Shown here piece after piece: positions 9,549 to 17,896 of a stretch of DNA of 64,000 nucleotides (its first letter is position 1; the number at the start of each line of letters is the position of its first letter). Both the position numbers and the translations under genes were made by a program. This DNA comes from an uncultured Dehalococcoidia bacterium (GTDB lineage Bacteria; Chloroflexota; Dehalococcoidia; Dehalococcoidales; UBA1222), in the NCBI GenBank assembly GCA_903844845.1, contig CAIMVG010000009.1, positions 96,775 through 160,774 on the forward strand. Reading direction: 5' to 3'. The notes under the pieces are model-generated. The model was not told where the DNA came from. It made no database searches and saw only the letters and a program-made list of their open reading frames with translations.

Positions 9549-9557
9549 ATTCTAACA
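9549..9557 (-). promoter_or_regulatory. Extended -10 promoter element of dprA
   Basis: On the minus strand the sequence reads TGTTAGAAT (TGnTAGAAT), 9 nt before the GTG start of dprA. No Shine-Dalgarno lies between. A leaderless or nearly leaderless transcript is inferred. Confidence 0.45.
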
Positions 9558-9722
9558 CGGGGTCGGGATATCGGCAATTTAGCCCTGATCGATTTCTGCC
9601 GAAGCGACATCGGCCAATATCGTTCCGACACTATAAAAAGGAATAGGATATGATATTACCGGATGCAATAGGATGACATAATATTAACTGCTCCCTGGAA
9701 AATCTCGGGAACATGACCGCTG

Positions 9723-9731
9723 TGATATAAT
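9723..9731 (+). promoter_or_regulatory. Extended -10 promoter (TGATATAAT)
   Basis: TGnTATAAT matches the extended -10 consensus exactly. It lies 32 nt before the likely TTG start of the flavoprotein gene at 9763. No convincing -35 is needed for this promoter class. Confidence 0.5.
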
Positions 9732-9762
9732 TTTTTTCGACAGATATACGGGAGTGTTACGA

Positions 9763-10968
9763 TTGCACCGATATGATTTCCTGGTAGTGGGGGGAGGCCC
9801 GATAGGGTGCCGCGTTGCCTATAAACTCGCCGCCGCCGGGCACCAGGTGGCTGTGCTCGAAAAGAACTCATCCGTAGGAGGACCGGTCTGCTGCACCGGG
9901 ATAGTCAGCAGGGAATGTATCTCCCGCTTCGGCATACCCCCGGGTTTGATTTTGAAAGAGTTCAGAAGCGCAATATTTTACCCGCCTTCTGCGGAATCTC
10001 TCAGGGTCGAACGCCCGGACATGCAGGCTGCCGTCCTCGACCGGGGCGGGTACAACGCATTCATGGCACGCGAAGCCCAGGACCAGGGCGCCGATTACTT
10101 CATGGCCCACCGCGTCACATCCGTTCAGGCCGAACCCGACCGCGTGGTGGTGACAACCGAAAACAGGGGGACCTCACTCATTTTTGAAGCCCGTGCGGCT
10201 GTATTGGCCACCGGATTTTCTTCCAGGCTGCCTGAACAAGCCGGCTTCGGAAGGCCCAAGCGCCGCGCCGTCGGTGCGCAGGTGGAAGTACGAGCCCTTA
10301 CAATCGAAGAGGTGGAGGTTTATCTCGGCAACGACATAGCGCCGGGGTTTTTCGGGTGGGCGGTGCCTACGGGCAACTCAAACGCTCTCGTGGGCCTTCT
10401 GACCGAACATGAGGCCGACAAGCACCTGGCAAAACTGGTCTCTGTTCTCGAAAGCCGCGGCAAGATTTCGTGTTTAGCCGGAAAGCCCTCTTACCGCGGC
10501 GTTACCCTATCGGCCCCGAAAAAAACTTATTATGCACGAATCATACTTGCGGGCGACGCCGCAGGGCAGGTAAAACCGCTTACGGGCGGGGGCATATATT
10601 TCGGCCTCCTCTGCGCGGATATGGCAGCATCCGTTTTGCACGCTGCTATGGGTGCATCCGATTTCTCCTCAGCGTACCTGAGTTCATACCAGAAAGAATG
10701 GAAGAAGGTGCTGGGGGGTGAACTCTGTTTGGGTGCCTGGGCCTCGCGCCTTTACGGCAGGCTTGGAGACCGCTCAATCGACCGGGCGGCCGACGCGGCT
10801 CGAAAAAGAGGCATGGCAGACAGGCTCTCCGTATCGAGCGGGATTGGCTTCGACTGGCACGGAAGTGCTATTCTTCAGATAGTAAGAGAGTTACTTCGGC
10901 GGCGCTACAAGCCGTTAAACAAGGTGCCCTCTGATAATTCGGAAGAGGTGGAATCCAATGGCAGATGA
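9763..10968 (+). CDS. Geranylgeranyl-reductase-family FAD-dependent oxidoreductase
   Basis: Flavoprotein of the geranylgeranyl reductase / digeranylgeranylglycerophospholipid reductase family, which saturates isoprenoid chains. The N-terminal Rossmann FAD motif is VVGGGPIGCRVAYKLAAAG with VLEKN at the end of the second strand, then the family segment VCCTGIVSRECISRFG. A second FAD motif, ILAGDAAGQVKPLTGGGIYFG, lies near residue 260. I choose the TTG at 9763 because GGGAG at 9750-9754 is 8 nt upstream; the GTG at 9754 would sit inside that Shine-Dalgarno. The natural substrate (lipid or quinone side chain) cannot be told. Overlaps the next gene by 11 nt. Confidence 0.85.
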   Translation: MHRYDFLVVGGGPIGCRVAYKLAAAGHQVAVLEKNSSVGGPVCCTGIVSRECISRFGIPPGLILKEFRSAIFYPPSAESLRVERPDMQAAVLDRGGYNAFMAREAQDQGADYFMAHRVTSVQAEPDRVVVTTENRGTSLIFEARAAVLATGFSSRLPEQAGFGRPKRRAVGAQVEVRALTIEEVEVYLGNDIAPGFFGWAVPTGNSNALVGLLTEHEADKHLAKLVSVLESRGKISCLAGKPSYRGVTLSAPKKTYYARIILAGDAAGQVKPLTGGGIYFGLLCADMAASVLHAAMGASDFSSAYLSSYQKEWKKVLGGELCLGAWASRLYGRLGDRSIDRAADAARKRGMADRLSVSSGIGFDWHGSAILQIVRELLRRRYKPLNKVPSDNSEEVESNGR

Positions 10969-11767
10969 ACAATCCAAAATAACCTTGAACGATGCCGCTA
11001 CCCGGTTTTTGAAGGGGCTGCCGTCCGATGTTTCCAAAACCTCGGCCCCCGAGGTCATGCACTTCGTGGGCTGGTTTCACGGTGAAAAGCCGATCGACAG
11101 CCTGACACCGATGGACGTTTCCTCTTTTTCGGAACGTTATTCGGCATCGGATACCGAACAATCTCGCAAACTCGAGATCCTGCGGAAATTTCTGGCCTAC
11201 GTCAAGAAAGAAGGCTGGACTGAAGCCAACCTTTCTGTTCATCTAAAAGCCAGGAAAGAAAAAGCCCCTCCACCGCCAAGCCACCAGCAGATCCAGTCAG
11301 ACCTGGCCGTGGTGACCCAGCAGGGTTTCGAAGATATCCAGAAAGAACTGGAGTCGCTCAGGGTTCAGCGCCCGTCGGTCCTTGAGGATATCCGACGCGC
11401 TGCCGCCGACAAAGACTTCAAAGAGAACTCGCCTCTCCATGCGGCCCGTGAACAGCTCGGTCATATCGACGGGCGTATCAAGGAACTGGAGGCCATAGCT
11501 AAAAGCGCTACAATCATCAGCACGAACGAAAAATCAGCGTCCAGAGTGACCCTGGGGGCGACGGTAGTTCTTGTGACTTCCGCCACCGGCAAAACCCAGA
11601 CCTATAAGATAGTCGGACCAAAAGAATCGGACCCTGCCAAAGGCAGGATCTCGCATGTGTCCCCGATCGGTAAAGCCATCATCGGTAAAAGACAGGGTGA
11701 AACGGTCGAAGTTACCGTGCCTTCTGGAAAGATCAAATACCGCATCGAAAAAGTCGAAAGCAAGTAG
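10958..11767 (+). CDS. GreA/GreB-type transcript cleavage factor with an N-terminal SAM-like domain
   Basis: The C-terminal 155 residues are a Gre factor. A coiled coil ends in [19 protein letters not shown], where the Asp and Glu that position Mg2+ in the RNA polymerase active site are conserved. It is followed by the FKBP-like domain ending [19 protein letters not shown]. The N-terminal 110 residues ([33 protein letters not shown]) resemble the core-binding SAM-like domain of tyrosine recombinases. Standard GreA is about 158 residues and lacks this part. A proline-rich linker (APPPPS) joins the two. The start overlaps the upstream gene, with GGAAGAGG before the ATG. Confidence 0.85.
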   Translation: MADEQSKITLNDAATRFLKGLPSDVSKTSAPEVMHFVGWFHGEKPIDSLTPMDVSSFSERYSASDTEQSRKLEILRKFLAYVKKEGWTEANLSVHLKARKEKAPPPPSHQQIQSDLAVVTQQGFEDIQKELESLRVQRPSVLEDIRRAAADKDFKENSPLHAAREQLGHIDGRIKELEAIAKSATIISTNEKSASRVTLGATVVLVTSATGKTQTYKIVGPKESDPAKGRISHVSPIGKAIIGKRQGETVEVTVPSGKIKYRIEKVESK

Positions 11768-11793
11768 GCTCTTCGGAATTTCAGGAGGGAATC

Positions 11794-12123
11794 ATGGAAA
11801 AAACTTCGACAGGGCTCCCGGAAAATGTCGCCGGCATGCTGTGCTACAGCCTTTTCTGGGCAACGGGTGTCATTTTCCTTCTTCTCGAACCCGGTAATAA
11901 AGTTGTGCGTTTTCACGCATTTCAGTCCATATTTGTTTTCGGCCTCCTGAATATCCTTTATTTCGCTTTCTTCTTTGTACCCGTCATCGGGTGGATGCTC
12001 AACACTCTGGTCGGCGCCGTTACCTTTATCTTATGGGTGGTCCTCATGGTAAAGACATTTCAGGAACAGAAATGGGAACTGCCTGCGGCTGGCAAACTTG
12101 CCGGAAAATTGGCTGTCCGCTAG
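11794..12123 (+). CDS. Small membrane protein, DUF4870/UPF0132-like
   Basis: 109 residues with about three hydrophobic segments ([53 protein letters not shown]). The stretch [16 protein letters not shown] plus VRFHAFQSI matches the pattern of the DUF4870/UPF0132 (Tic20-like) membrane family, whose function is not settled. A GGAGGG Shine-Dalgarno precedes the ATG. Follows the GreA-like gene by 26 nt and ends before a strong terminator at 12155. Confidence 0.7.
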   Translation: MEKTSTGLPENVAGMLCYSLFWATGVIFLLLEPGNKVVRFHAFQSIFVFGLLNILYFAFFFVPVIGWMLNTLVGAVTFILWVVLMVKTFQEQKWELPAAGKLAGKLAVR

Positions 12124-12154
12124 AAGCAAACGAGCCTATTGTTGGCGCAAAACG

Positions 12155-12184
12155 AAAAGGGGGACCTTGGGTCCCCCTTTTTTA
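12155..12184. terminator. Rho-independent terminator, usable on both strands
   Basis: Perfect 11-bp stem AAAAGGGGGAC / GTCCCCCTTTT with a 5-nt loop. T-runs follow on the plus strand and A-runs flank it so that the minus strand also ends in T. It separates the convergent DUF4870 gene and ppnP. Confidence 0.9.
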
Positions 12185-12211
12185 TTTTACAATAGCCCGA
12201 CAGATTGGATA

Positions 12212-12529
12212 TCAGTCTTTCAGGTATGAACACAAATAATCCGTGACCGCGTCGGTGGAAATCTTGAATTTGGAGTCGGCGGGGACTTCGAACGATTTTC
12301 CCGCCTTGAAAGTAACCCATTTCGCATTTCCCGGCAGCTGTACTTTCACTTCACCGGCGAGGATTTCCATCCGTTCTTTTTCACTGGTGCCGAACTCATA
12401 TTCGCCGGGCAGTATTATCCCCAGCGTTTTTTTAGACCCATCCTCAAACAGTACGGTACGAGAGGTAACCTTGCCATCGAAATAGACGTTGGCTTTTTTT
12501 ATCACCGTAACGTTTTCAATTTTGTCCAT
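12212..12529 (-). CDS. ppnP: Pyrimidine/purine nucleoside phosphorylase PpnP
   Basis: Cupin-fold nucleoside phosphorylase of the former UPF0345/DUF1255 family, which splits several nucleosides into base and ribose-1-phosphate. 105 residues, near the usual 94-105. Typical segments: [52 protein letters not shown] and [19 protein letters not shown] lies 7 nt before the ATG. Same strand as the exporter genes upstream but 28 nt away from them. Confidence 0.9.
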   Translation of the reverse strand: MDKIENVTVIKKANVYFDGKVTSRTVLFEDGSKKTLGIILPGEYEFGTSEKERMEILAGEVKVQLPGNAKWVTFKAGKSFEVPADSKFKISTDAVTDYLCSYLKD

Positions 12530-12557
12530 TAAATACCTCCTCGTTACAATCCTTATT

Positions 12558-13352
12558 TCAGATATACAGATCCCGTTTGGTATAGGTCAGATAGGCCCCC
12601 GCCATGCCGGCGATCACGATGGCTGCGGAAATGCCGACAAAAACGATATCTATTTTAGATTGATTCAGCATCGCCGCCGGATCGAAATACTTGAAGGGGG
12701 AGAAGTATTTCAGGAAATCCAGTTTTGAATTTAAAGCTGTTATTATCGAGAAGAAATAAGTGACCAGTAACAGCGAGATCGCCGTCGACGTCGCCAGTTT
12801 GTAGCGCTTCATGGCACATCCCAGGAAGATCCCAACCGCCAGAAAAACCATCTGCATGATGAAAAGCGCCAGCATGCACAACGATAAGAATCGAAAGAAT
12901 TCGGCGTCCGGTTGGTATTTCACGGCGCTGACGATCGAAGCCACCCATGTGAAGAGTAAAAGAGCCACACAATTGACCAGGGCCGCAAGGGCTTTCGAGG
13001 TTACGAGGCGGGCGCGCGTCACAGGCAGGGTCAAGGAAAACTCGACGGTTTTGTCCCGCTCCTCTTTTGTGATTATATCGGTGCCCCACATAACGGCGGC
13101 GATGGTCAGCAGGAGGGCATAGTACGTGAACATCAACCCGTAGAAACCGGTGATGGTCGTTAAGTTGAAGGCCTGGACGTTGAGAGCTGACAGTACCTGT
13201 TTGGGAAGATCGGTCAGGACAGCCACCATGGCGGGGTTGTTGTAATAAGCTGAAAATTTGGCTATCCCGAGCAATATGAACAATGCGGTTATGATGCACC
13301 AGATGAAAAGAGATTTGCGGTTGGCTTTAAGTTCCCGTAAAAAAATATTCAT
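12558..13352 (-). CDS. ABC-2 type transporter permease
   Basis: Membrane subunit of an ABC exporter, 264 residues and six predicted membrane segments. Opens with the amphipathic [19 protein letters not shown], common in ABC-2 permeases. The conserved segment [20 protein letters not shown] followed by [13 protein letters not shown] corresponds to the cytoplasmic coupling region. Third gene of an ATPase-permease-permease operon. Substrate unknown; antibiotics or lipids are typical for the family. Confidence 0.85.
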   Translation of the reverse strand: MNIFLRELKANRKSLFIWCIITALFILLGIAKFSAYYNNPAMVAVLTDLPKQVLSALNVQAFNLTTITGFYGLMFTYYALLLTIAAVMWGTDIITKEERDKTVEFSLTLPVTRARLVTSKALAALVNCVALLLFTWVASIVSAVKYQPDAEFFRFLSLCMLALFIMQMVFLAVGIFLGCAMKRYKLATSTAISLLLVTYFFSIITALNSKLDFLKYFSPFKYFDPAAMLNQSKIDIVFVGISAAIVIAGMAGAYLTYTKRDLYI

Positions 13353-13363
13353 ATCTCGACCTT

Positions 13364-14173
13364 TTACGAAACCGCCGGGACGTCCCGGCGCGCATACAGC
13401 AGATAGCTGGCGACAAATGCAACTATTACTACCCCAAAGCTTATAAGCACCAGAGGCAGGTCATACATGCCGTGCCGGACGATGTAATTGGGATCAAAAT
13501 GCTTGAAAGGAGTGATGTCTTCGATTACGCTCGTCCCGAGCAGTCCGCCGAAAGCACTCAGGACATACATCCCGAAAGCCAACCCCATGGCGTATGGCGT
13601 GACGCTTCTGACGCGTTTTACGAGCAGGGAAACCACCAGGCCCACACTCAGAAAGAATAACTGGAATACCGCTATACTCCCGAGCAATAGTACCAGCGAG
13701 CCGGTGTCATAAGACCTGCCCGCTTTGAAGATGTTTATAAATCCGAAACTGCAAATCCAAACAATGGCATTGGTGACGGTCAAGCCAGCTGCCGCTGAAA
13801 GGAGTTTGCCGGTCAGGATGCTTGTGCGTTTTACCGGTTTGGCCATTAGAAAATCGGCCGTCCACTCCCTCTCTTCGACAGAGACCAGACCGAACCCGTA
13901 ATTAGAAGCCTGGATCGCCAGCAGTACCTGGGTGAAGAGGAAAACGACCCCGAAAAAGCCCATGACTGTCGACAGGTCGGTGCCGTTGAGCCCGAAAGCA
14001 TCGAGCAATTCTTTCGGGTAATTAGCCATAAGTTGGTTTATCTGGTCCGCCTGACCAGCAAAAGAGGAAAATAGCGATATATAGACGAGCATCACTGCAG
14101 CGATTGCCGCCGACCAGGTCACGACGGACCTCCAGCGCATCCCGAATTCCTGTTTGAAAATATTCATAGACAT
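13364..14173 (-). CDS. ABC-2 type transporter permease
   Basis: 269 residues, six predicted membrane segments, homologous to the next permease: MNIFKQEFGMRWRSVVTW at the start and the coupling segment SVEEREWTADFLMAKPVKRT. With its neighbour it would form a heterodimeric channel driven by the ATPase at 14182-15054. Gaps of 8 and 11 nt show one operon. Confidence 0.85.
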   Translation of the reverse strand: MSMNIFKQEFGMRWRSVVTWSAAIAAVMLVYISLFSSFAGQADQINQLMANYPKELLDAFGLNGTDLSTVMGFFGVVFLFTQVLLAIQASNYGFGLVSVEEREWTADFLMAKPVKRTSILTGKLLSAAAGLTVTNAIVWICSFGFINIFKAGRSYDTGSLVLLLGSIAVFQLFFLSVGLVVSLLVKRVRSVTPYAMGLAFGMYVLSAFGGLLGTSVIEDITPFKHFDPNYIVRHGMYDLPLVLISFGVVIVAFVASYLLYARRDVPAVS

Positions 14174-14181
14174 GATTTCAC

Positions 14182-15054
14182 CTACTCGTAATAGTGTATG
14201 AATATCTCTTCCAGCGTCGGTTCTTCGATCGTTGCGTCAGAGACCGTTATAGAGCTTATTTTTTGCATTATCACGTTGATGTCGCCCTTGAAAAAGAAAC
14301 GGACCGCACCGTCTTCGTGCTCCAGGTGGCTGACACCCGGGAGGTCGAAACCAGATGGGTCGATCTTTGCTCCCATCAGCTGGACCTTCTTGTAATTGTT
14401 TTTCTGGAGCGTGCGGATATCAGCGGTTTCGATAATCTTGCCTTCTTTGATGATGGCGACCCTGTTGCACAAGCGCTGTACTTCGCCCAGGATGTGGGAG
14501 GAGAAGAAGACTGTCACGCCACACCGGTTCTCGTCCTGGATGAGCTGGAAAAATTTCCTCTGCATCAAGGGGTCCAGACCTGAAGTGGGCTCATCGAGCA
14601 GCAGGAGCTTCGGTCGGTGCAGGAGGCCCTGGACGATGCCCACTTTTTTACGGTTGCCGTAGGAGAGGTCCTCGATGCGCCGGTTGAGTTCCAATTCCAT
14701 AATCCCAGCGAGTTCATGCATCCGGGCAGTGCTGTCTTTCGGATAAAAACTAGCCGAATACTTCAGAAGATCGATGACTTTCATCCGATCATAATAAAAA
14801 ACTTCCGAGGGGAGATAGCCTATTTCCTGTCTTATCTCCGGGCCGAACCTGATGCAGTCCTTTCCGAAAATGGCGGCGCTTCCCGCGGTCGGGTGAATAA
14901 GCGCCAGGAGTAAACGGATGGTGGTCGACTTGCCCGCCCCGTTCGGCCCTATGAATCCGAATATTTCGCCTTCGTTCACCTGGAACGAGATGTCGTCGAT
15001 ACCGCGGGCTTTGCCGTAATATTTGGTCAGATGACTGACTTCGATAACATTCAT
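14182..15054 (-). CDS. ABC transporter ATP-binding protein
   Basis: Nucleotide-binding subunit powering the two ABC-2 permeases downstream. Walker A GPNGAGKSTTIRL, the signature is the variant LSYGNRKKVGIVQ instead of LSGGQ, Walker B LLLLDEPTSGLDPL, and the H-loop is SSHILGEVQRLC. The C-terminal region (about residues 215-290) is the extra domain of drug/lipid exporter ATPases. The ATG at 15054 is chosen because AGGAG lies 6-10 nt upstream. A longer frame to 15102 lacks a ribosome binding site. Confidence 0.88.
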   Translation of the reverse strand: MNVIEVSHLTKYYGKARGIDDISFQVNEGEIFGFIGPNGAGKSTTIRLLLALIHPTAGSAAIFGKDCIRFGPEIRQEIGYLPSEVFYYDRMKVIDLLKYSASFYPKDSTARMHELAGIMELELNRRIEDLSYGNRKKVGIVQGLLHRPKLLLLDEPTSGLDPLMQRKFFQLIQDENRCGVTVFFSSHILGEVQRLCNRVAIIKEGKIIETADIRTLQKNNYKKVQLMGAKIDPSGFDLPGVSHLEHEDGAVRFFFKGDINVIMQKISSITVSDATIEEPTLEEIFIHYYE

Positions 15055-15438
15055 AAAAACACTCTCCTTTGAAAAGACGGAGCCCTTTTTATCCAGGAAC
15101 AATTATTAAGCGAGAAGCCCTGCATTTTTCTTTCTGCTTCGCCTCAAAATCAAATGCTAACTCCTTGGTCTCCTCTGAAAAAGTGAAGGATGCGCTTCAC
15201 TTGGGCTGATACTTTCTGGGATTTTAGGATGTATTTCATAGTATTCGAGTATTGTTGCTCCAATCACCATAGATTGTCAAAGGAGATAGAAAAGCAAAGT
15301 AACGGGACTTTATCCGGGTAACCCGTACTATTTACCCCCTACTAATGCCATGGCAAATAGCCCTAACGGGGCATTGTCATGATTCCCGTCCCAGAGTAGC
15401 TTTGAGTATATTCAAATGGTATCGAGGAGTATCGGGTG
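15055..15438. other. Intergenic control region between divergent genes
   Basis: About 380 nt between the exporter operon (leftwards) and the HTH-pilT pair (rightwards). It contains a perfect 10-bp palindrome TGCCATGGCA at 15346-15355. GGAG at 15425-15428 serves the HTH gene. No coding frame or clear -10/-35 pair was convincing. Confidence 0.4.
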
Positions 15439-15648
15439 ATGAGTATAAACATTGGGGGGGGTCTTTACTACAGGACAGCTGAAGTTTGCGAGATGGCCGG
15501 CATAAGTAAAAACACTTATTTACGATGGGTCCGCGAGGGTGTTTTTAAAGATGTCGCCCATAGAGACAGGCGCGGATGGCGGCTTTTTACCGAAGAAGAC
15601 CTCAATCGGTTAAAAGCCGAATCCAACAAAACTATTAAAGAATCTTAG
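15439..15648 (+). CDS. Small MerR-like helix-turn-helix DNA-binding protein
   Basis: 69 residues, a single winged-HTH domain of the MerR/excisionase type: YYRTAEVCEMAGISKNTYLR (HTH) then WVREGVFKDV and RRGWRLFTEEDLNRL (wing and following helix). No effector domain. Start at the ATG 15439 with GGAG 10 nt upstream; a GTG directly before it is less likely. It ends 9 nt before pilT, so it may autoregulate the pair. Confidence 0.8.
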   Translation: MSINIGGGLYYRTAEVCEMAGISKNTYLRWVREGVFKDVAHRDRRGWRLFTEEDLNRLKAESNKTIKES

Positions 15649-15657
15649 GAGAAGACA

Positions 15658-16725
15658 ATGATTTCGATTCAAGAACTATTGAGAGACATGGTGGAATTGA
15701 AAGCGTCGGACCTGCACATCAAGGTGCCCACAGGCCCGGTTTTCAGGATTGATGGCTCTTTGATCCAAACCGAAAAATGTAAAAGCGTAATTCCTGAAGA
15801 TGTCGAGAAAGTGTTCGACGAGATAGCGAACGAAACCCAGCAAGATCTATTCTCAAGGGAACACGAACTCGATTTCGCGTATGGCATCCCGGGTGTCGCC
15901 CGATTTCGTGTGAATGTTCAACGCCAGCGGGGGACATTAAGCATGGTCTTTCGGCTCATCCCATTCAATGTCCCTTCCATCGATGAATTAGGGATGCCCC
16001 AGATCTTGAAGGAATTGATGGCCAAACCAAGAGGCTTGATCGTTGTGACCGGCCCCACAGGAAGCGGGAAATCGACCACGCTTGCCGCGATGGTCAACCA
16101 TCTTAACAACACCAGCCGCAGCAGCGTGATCACCATTGAGGACCCCATCGAATATATGTACAAGGATAACATGTGCGTTATTTCTCAAAGGGAACTGGGG
16201 GCGGATACAAGCTCATTTGATTCTGCCTTGAAACACGCGTTACGCCACGACCCGGATGTAATTGTCGTCGGTGAGATGAGAGACCTTGAAACGATTTCAA
16301 CAGCGATAGCGGCAGCGGAAACAGGGCATCTTGTACTGGGGACGCTCCACACCATAGACGCGCCTCAAACCGTAGACCGCATGATAGACATGTTCCCACC
16401 CCAACAGCACCAGCAAATACGGTTGCAGTTCTCTCAGATCCTGGTGGCAGTTGTCGCACAGACACTTTTACCGCGGGCATCGGGGAAAGGGAGAGTCGGG
16501 GCATATGAGATCATGTTAGCTTCCACCGCCGTAACAAATCTGATCCGCGAAGGGAAAACATTTGAACTGCCCACTATGATGCAGATGAGCAAGAGCATGG
16601 GCATGCAGATACTCGACCAGGACCTGGCCTATCTTGTGAAACGGGGCATAGTCACCCGCGAGGAAGCCATGCTTAAAACCAGCCATGGCGAAAGGCTGGC
16701 CAAACTGATAGAAATGCACCTTTAA
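15658..16725 (+). CDS. pilT: PilT-type twitching motility / pilus retraction ATPase
   Basis: Hexameric secretion ATPase of the PilT branch. 355 residues, normal length. N-terminal PAS-like domain (LKASDLHIKVPTGPVFRIDG), Walker A GPTGSGKST at 132-140, Asp box and Walker B (LRHDPDVIVVGEMRD), His box (GTLHTIDAPQTVDRMIDMFP), and the PilT-like tail AVTNLIREGK. No pilB, pilC or pilin gene lies nearby. It may belong to a pilus encoded elsewhere or to another retraction or DNA-uptake role; dprA nearby makes DNA uptake conceivable but this is inference. Confidence 0.92.
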   Translation: MISIQELLRDMVELKASDLHIKVPTGPVFRIDGSLIQTEKCKSVIPEDVEKVFDEIANETQQDLFSREHELDFAYGIPGVARFRVNVQRQRGTLSMVFRLIPFNVPSIDELGMPQILKELMAKPRGLIVVTGPTGSGKSTTLAAMVNHLNNTSRSSVITIEDPIEYMYKDNMCVISQRELGADTSSFDSALKHALRHDPDVIVVGEMRDLETISTAIAAAETGHLVLGTLHTIDAPQTVDRMIDMFPPQQHQQIRLQFSQILVAVVAQTLLPRASGKGRVGAYEIMLASTAVTNLIREGKTFELPTMMQMSKSMGMQILDQDLAYLVKRGIVTREEAMLKTSHGERLAKLIEMHL

Positions 16726-16737
16726 TTAATCTACAAG

Positions 16738-16944
16738 CTAGGTGTTGCGGTAGTGAATGTTCCACTTAAGGCAGCACATATCGACGTAGTTCCGGACCTC
16801 GGGGTTCGGAGCTCCGTGCAGGTCGGCCAGGAATCCATGCAGCAATTCGCCGCCTGTCATTCCAGGCAATGGCTCAGCAGGCCCCGGAAGATTGACGAAA
16901 ACGATTTCTGTAAGGACTTTTTCATAATCTATAGCAACGCCCAT
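16738..16944 (-). CDS. Hypothetical 68-residue protein
   Basis: Unrecognised. Supported by GGGAGG at 16951-16956, 6 nt before the ATG, and a protein-like composition (MGVAIDYEKVLTEIVFVNLPG). Contains two adjacent cysteines (MCCLKW). Convergent with pilT, ending 12 nt from it. A frame on the opposite strand overlaps it but has no ribosome binding site. Confidence 0.45.
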   Translation of the reverse strand: MGVAIDYEKVLTEIVFVNLPGPAEPLPGMTGGELLHGFLADLHGAPNPEVRNYVDMCCLKWNIHYRNT

Positions 16945-17069
16945 CAGATGCCTCCCATAAACCTTGTCAAACTCGAGTTGTCATCCAATATACTCGTATC
17001 AAAACATATTGTCCACGGGGCAAATAAAAAAAACAGGCACAGGGTATTGCACTACTTGCACCGGTATAG

Positions 17070-17175
17070 TATAATATCGATAGTTTAGGTTTAGGTTATT
17101 ACAAGCTCATCCGTTATACTTCAACGCTGGATGACCCAAACTCTAACTAGTAATAAAAGAGAGGAGGTCATCCAC
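17070..17175 (+). promoter_or_regulatory. Promoter and structured 5' leader of the zf-trcl gene
   Basis: TATAAT at 17070-17075 predicts a start near 17082 and a leader of about 94 nt. In the leader GGATGACC (17129-17136) is perfectly complementary to GGTCATCC (17166-17173), which overlaps the Shine-Dalgarno GAGGAGG. Pairing would hide the ribosome binding site. The 18-mer at 17132-17149 recurs with one mismatch at 25487-25504, before the other zf-trcl gene. Confidence 0.6.
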
Positions 17176-17484
17176 ATGGCATTTCAGGACAAGTCGATCC
17201 AGTGTTCCGATTGCGGCGCGACATTCACCTTCAGCGCTCAGGACCAGGAATTCTTCCAGTCCAAGGGCTACACCAATGAGCCCAAGCGCTGCCCTTCATG
17301 TCGTTCAGCTCGTAAGGCAGAGCGCGGCGGCAGCAGCAGCACGGGCGGCGGCTATTCAGGCGGCGCTCGTCAAATGTTCCCCGCCACCTGCGGCAGCTGC
17401 GGCAAGGCCACCGAGGTTCCTTTCCAACCTCGCGGCGACAAACCCGTATACTGCAGCGATTGCTATCGCTCCGTCAAGCGGTAA
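17176..17484 (+). CDS. Zinc-ribbon protein (zf-trcl type)
   Basis: 102 residues with two zinc-binding halves. The first is a zf-trcl domain: IQCSDC (Cys10, Cys13), the family core FTFSAQDQEFFQSKGY, and KRCPSC (Cys39, Cys42). The second pair is TCGSC (Cys72, Cys75) and YCSDC (Cys93, Cys96). A Gly/Ser linker joins them. Probable nucleic-acid or ribosome-associated protein. Its N-terminus is nearly identical to that of the DEAD-box helicase at 25536, and both share a leader element, suggesting common post-transcriptional control. Start chosen at 17176 because of GAGGAGG; an upstream ATG at 17131 lies inside the leader. Confidence 0.85.
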   Translation: MAFQDKSIQCSDCGATFTFSAQDQEFFQSKGYTNEPKRCPSCRSARKAERGGSSSTGGGYSGGARQMFPATCGSCGKATEVPFQPRGDKPVYCSDCYRSVKR

Positions 17485-17510
17485 TCATTAGATCCAACTG
17501 ACGATAAAAC

Positions 17511-17543
17511 ATACACGGGCTGACCTAAAGTCAGCCCGTGTAT
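17511..17543 (+). terminator. Terminator-like perfect hairpin
   Basis: 14-bp perfect stem ATACACGGGCTGAC / GTCAGCCCGTGTAT with loop CTAAA, directly behind the zinc-ribbon gene. No long T-run follows, so termination may be partial. The right arm supplies part of a TATAAT used as a -10 for rpsU. Confidence 0.65.
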
Positions 17544-17546
17544 AAT
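17541..17546 (+). promoter_or_regulatory. -10 box of rpsU
   Basis: TATAAT preceded by GTG, 33 nt before the TTG start of rpsU and overlapping the right arm of the hairpin at 17511-17543. No clear -35 can be named. Confidence 0.4.
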
Positions 17547-17578
17547 TCTGGAAATTTCGAGCGGGGAGGTGATTGTAG

Positions 17579-17791
17579 TTGTCGTTAAAAGTATCGATCC
17601 GCGACGGTGAGTCGCAGGAATCATTACTCAAGCGTTTTCAGAGGATGGTACAAACTGAGGGTGTTTTACGCGAGGCGCGTGCCCATGAATATTTCGTTTC
17701 GAGGGGCGACGCCGAGCGCATTAAGGCCAAGAAAAGTGCCCGCAGACGCAAGCGCCAGGAGGGCATGTCTTCCCGACCCAGACAGTACTAG
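17579..17791 (+). CDS. rpsU: Ribosomal protein bS21
   Basis: Small-subunit protein involved in initiation. 70 residues: VSIRDGESQESLLKRFQRMV, then REARAHEYFVSRGDAERIKAK and a basic tail SARRRKRQEG, all typical of bS21. The start is TTG at 17579 with a strong GGGGAGGTGAT upstream. Followed by a terminator at 17861. Confidence 0.93.
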   Translation: MSLKVSIRDGESQESLLKRFQRMVQTEGVLREARAHEYFVSRGDAERIKAKKSARRRKRQEGMSSRPRQY

Positions 17792-17860
17792 AATCTCAAG
17801 CGCTTGGATGTTTCAGAAATGTAACTTCTAAGAGGTAAAATTACGAGTATTGTCAAATAG

Positions 17861-17892
17861 AGGCAGCGAATTTGTTCGCTGCCTTTTCTTTT
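17861..17892. terminator. Rho-independent terminator behind rpsU
   Basis: 10-bp stem AGGCAGCGAA / TTCGCTGCCT with loop TTTG followed by TTTTCTTTT. It may also serve the converging small gene ending at 17897. Confidence 0.85.
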
Positions 17893-17896
17893 ACGT

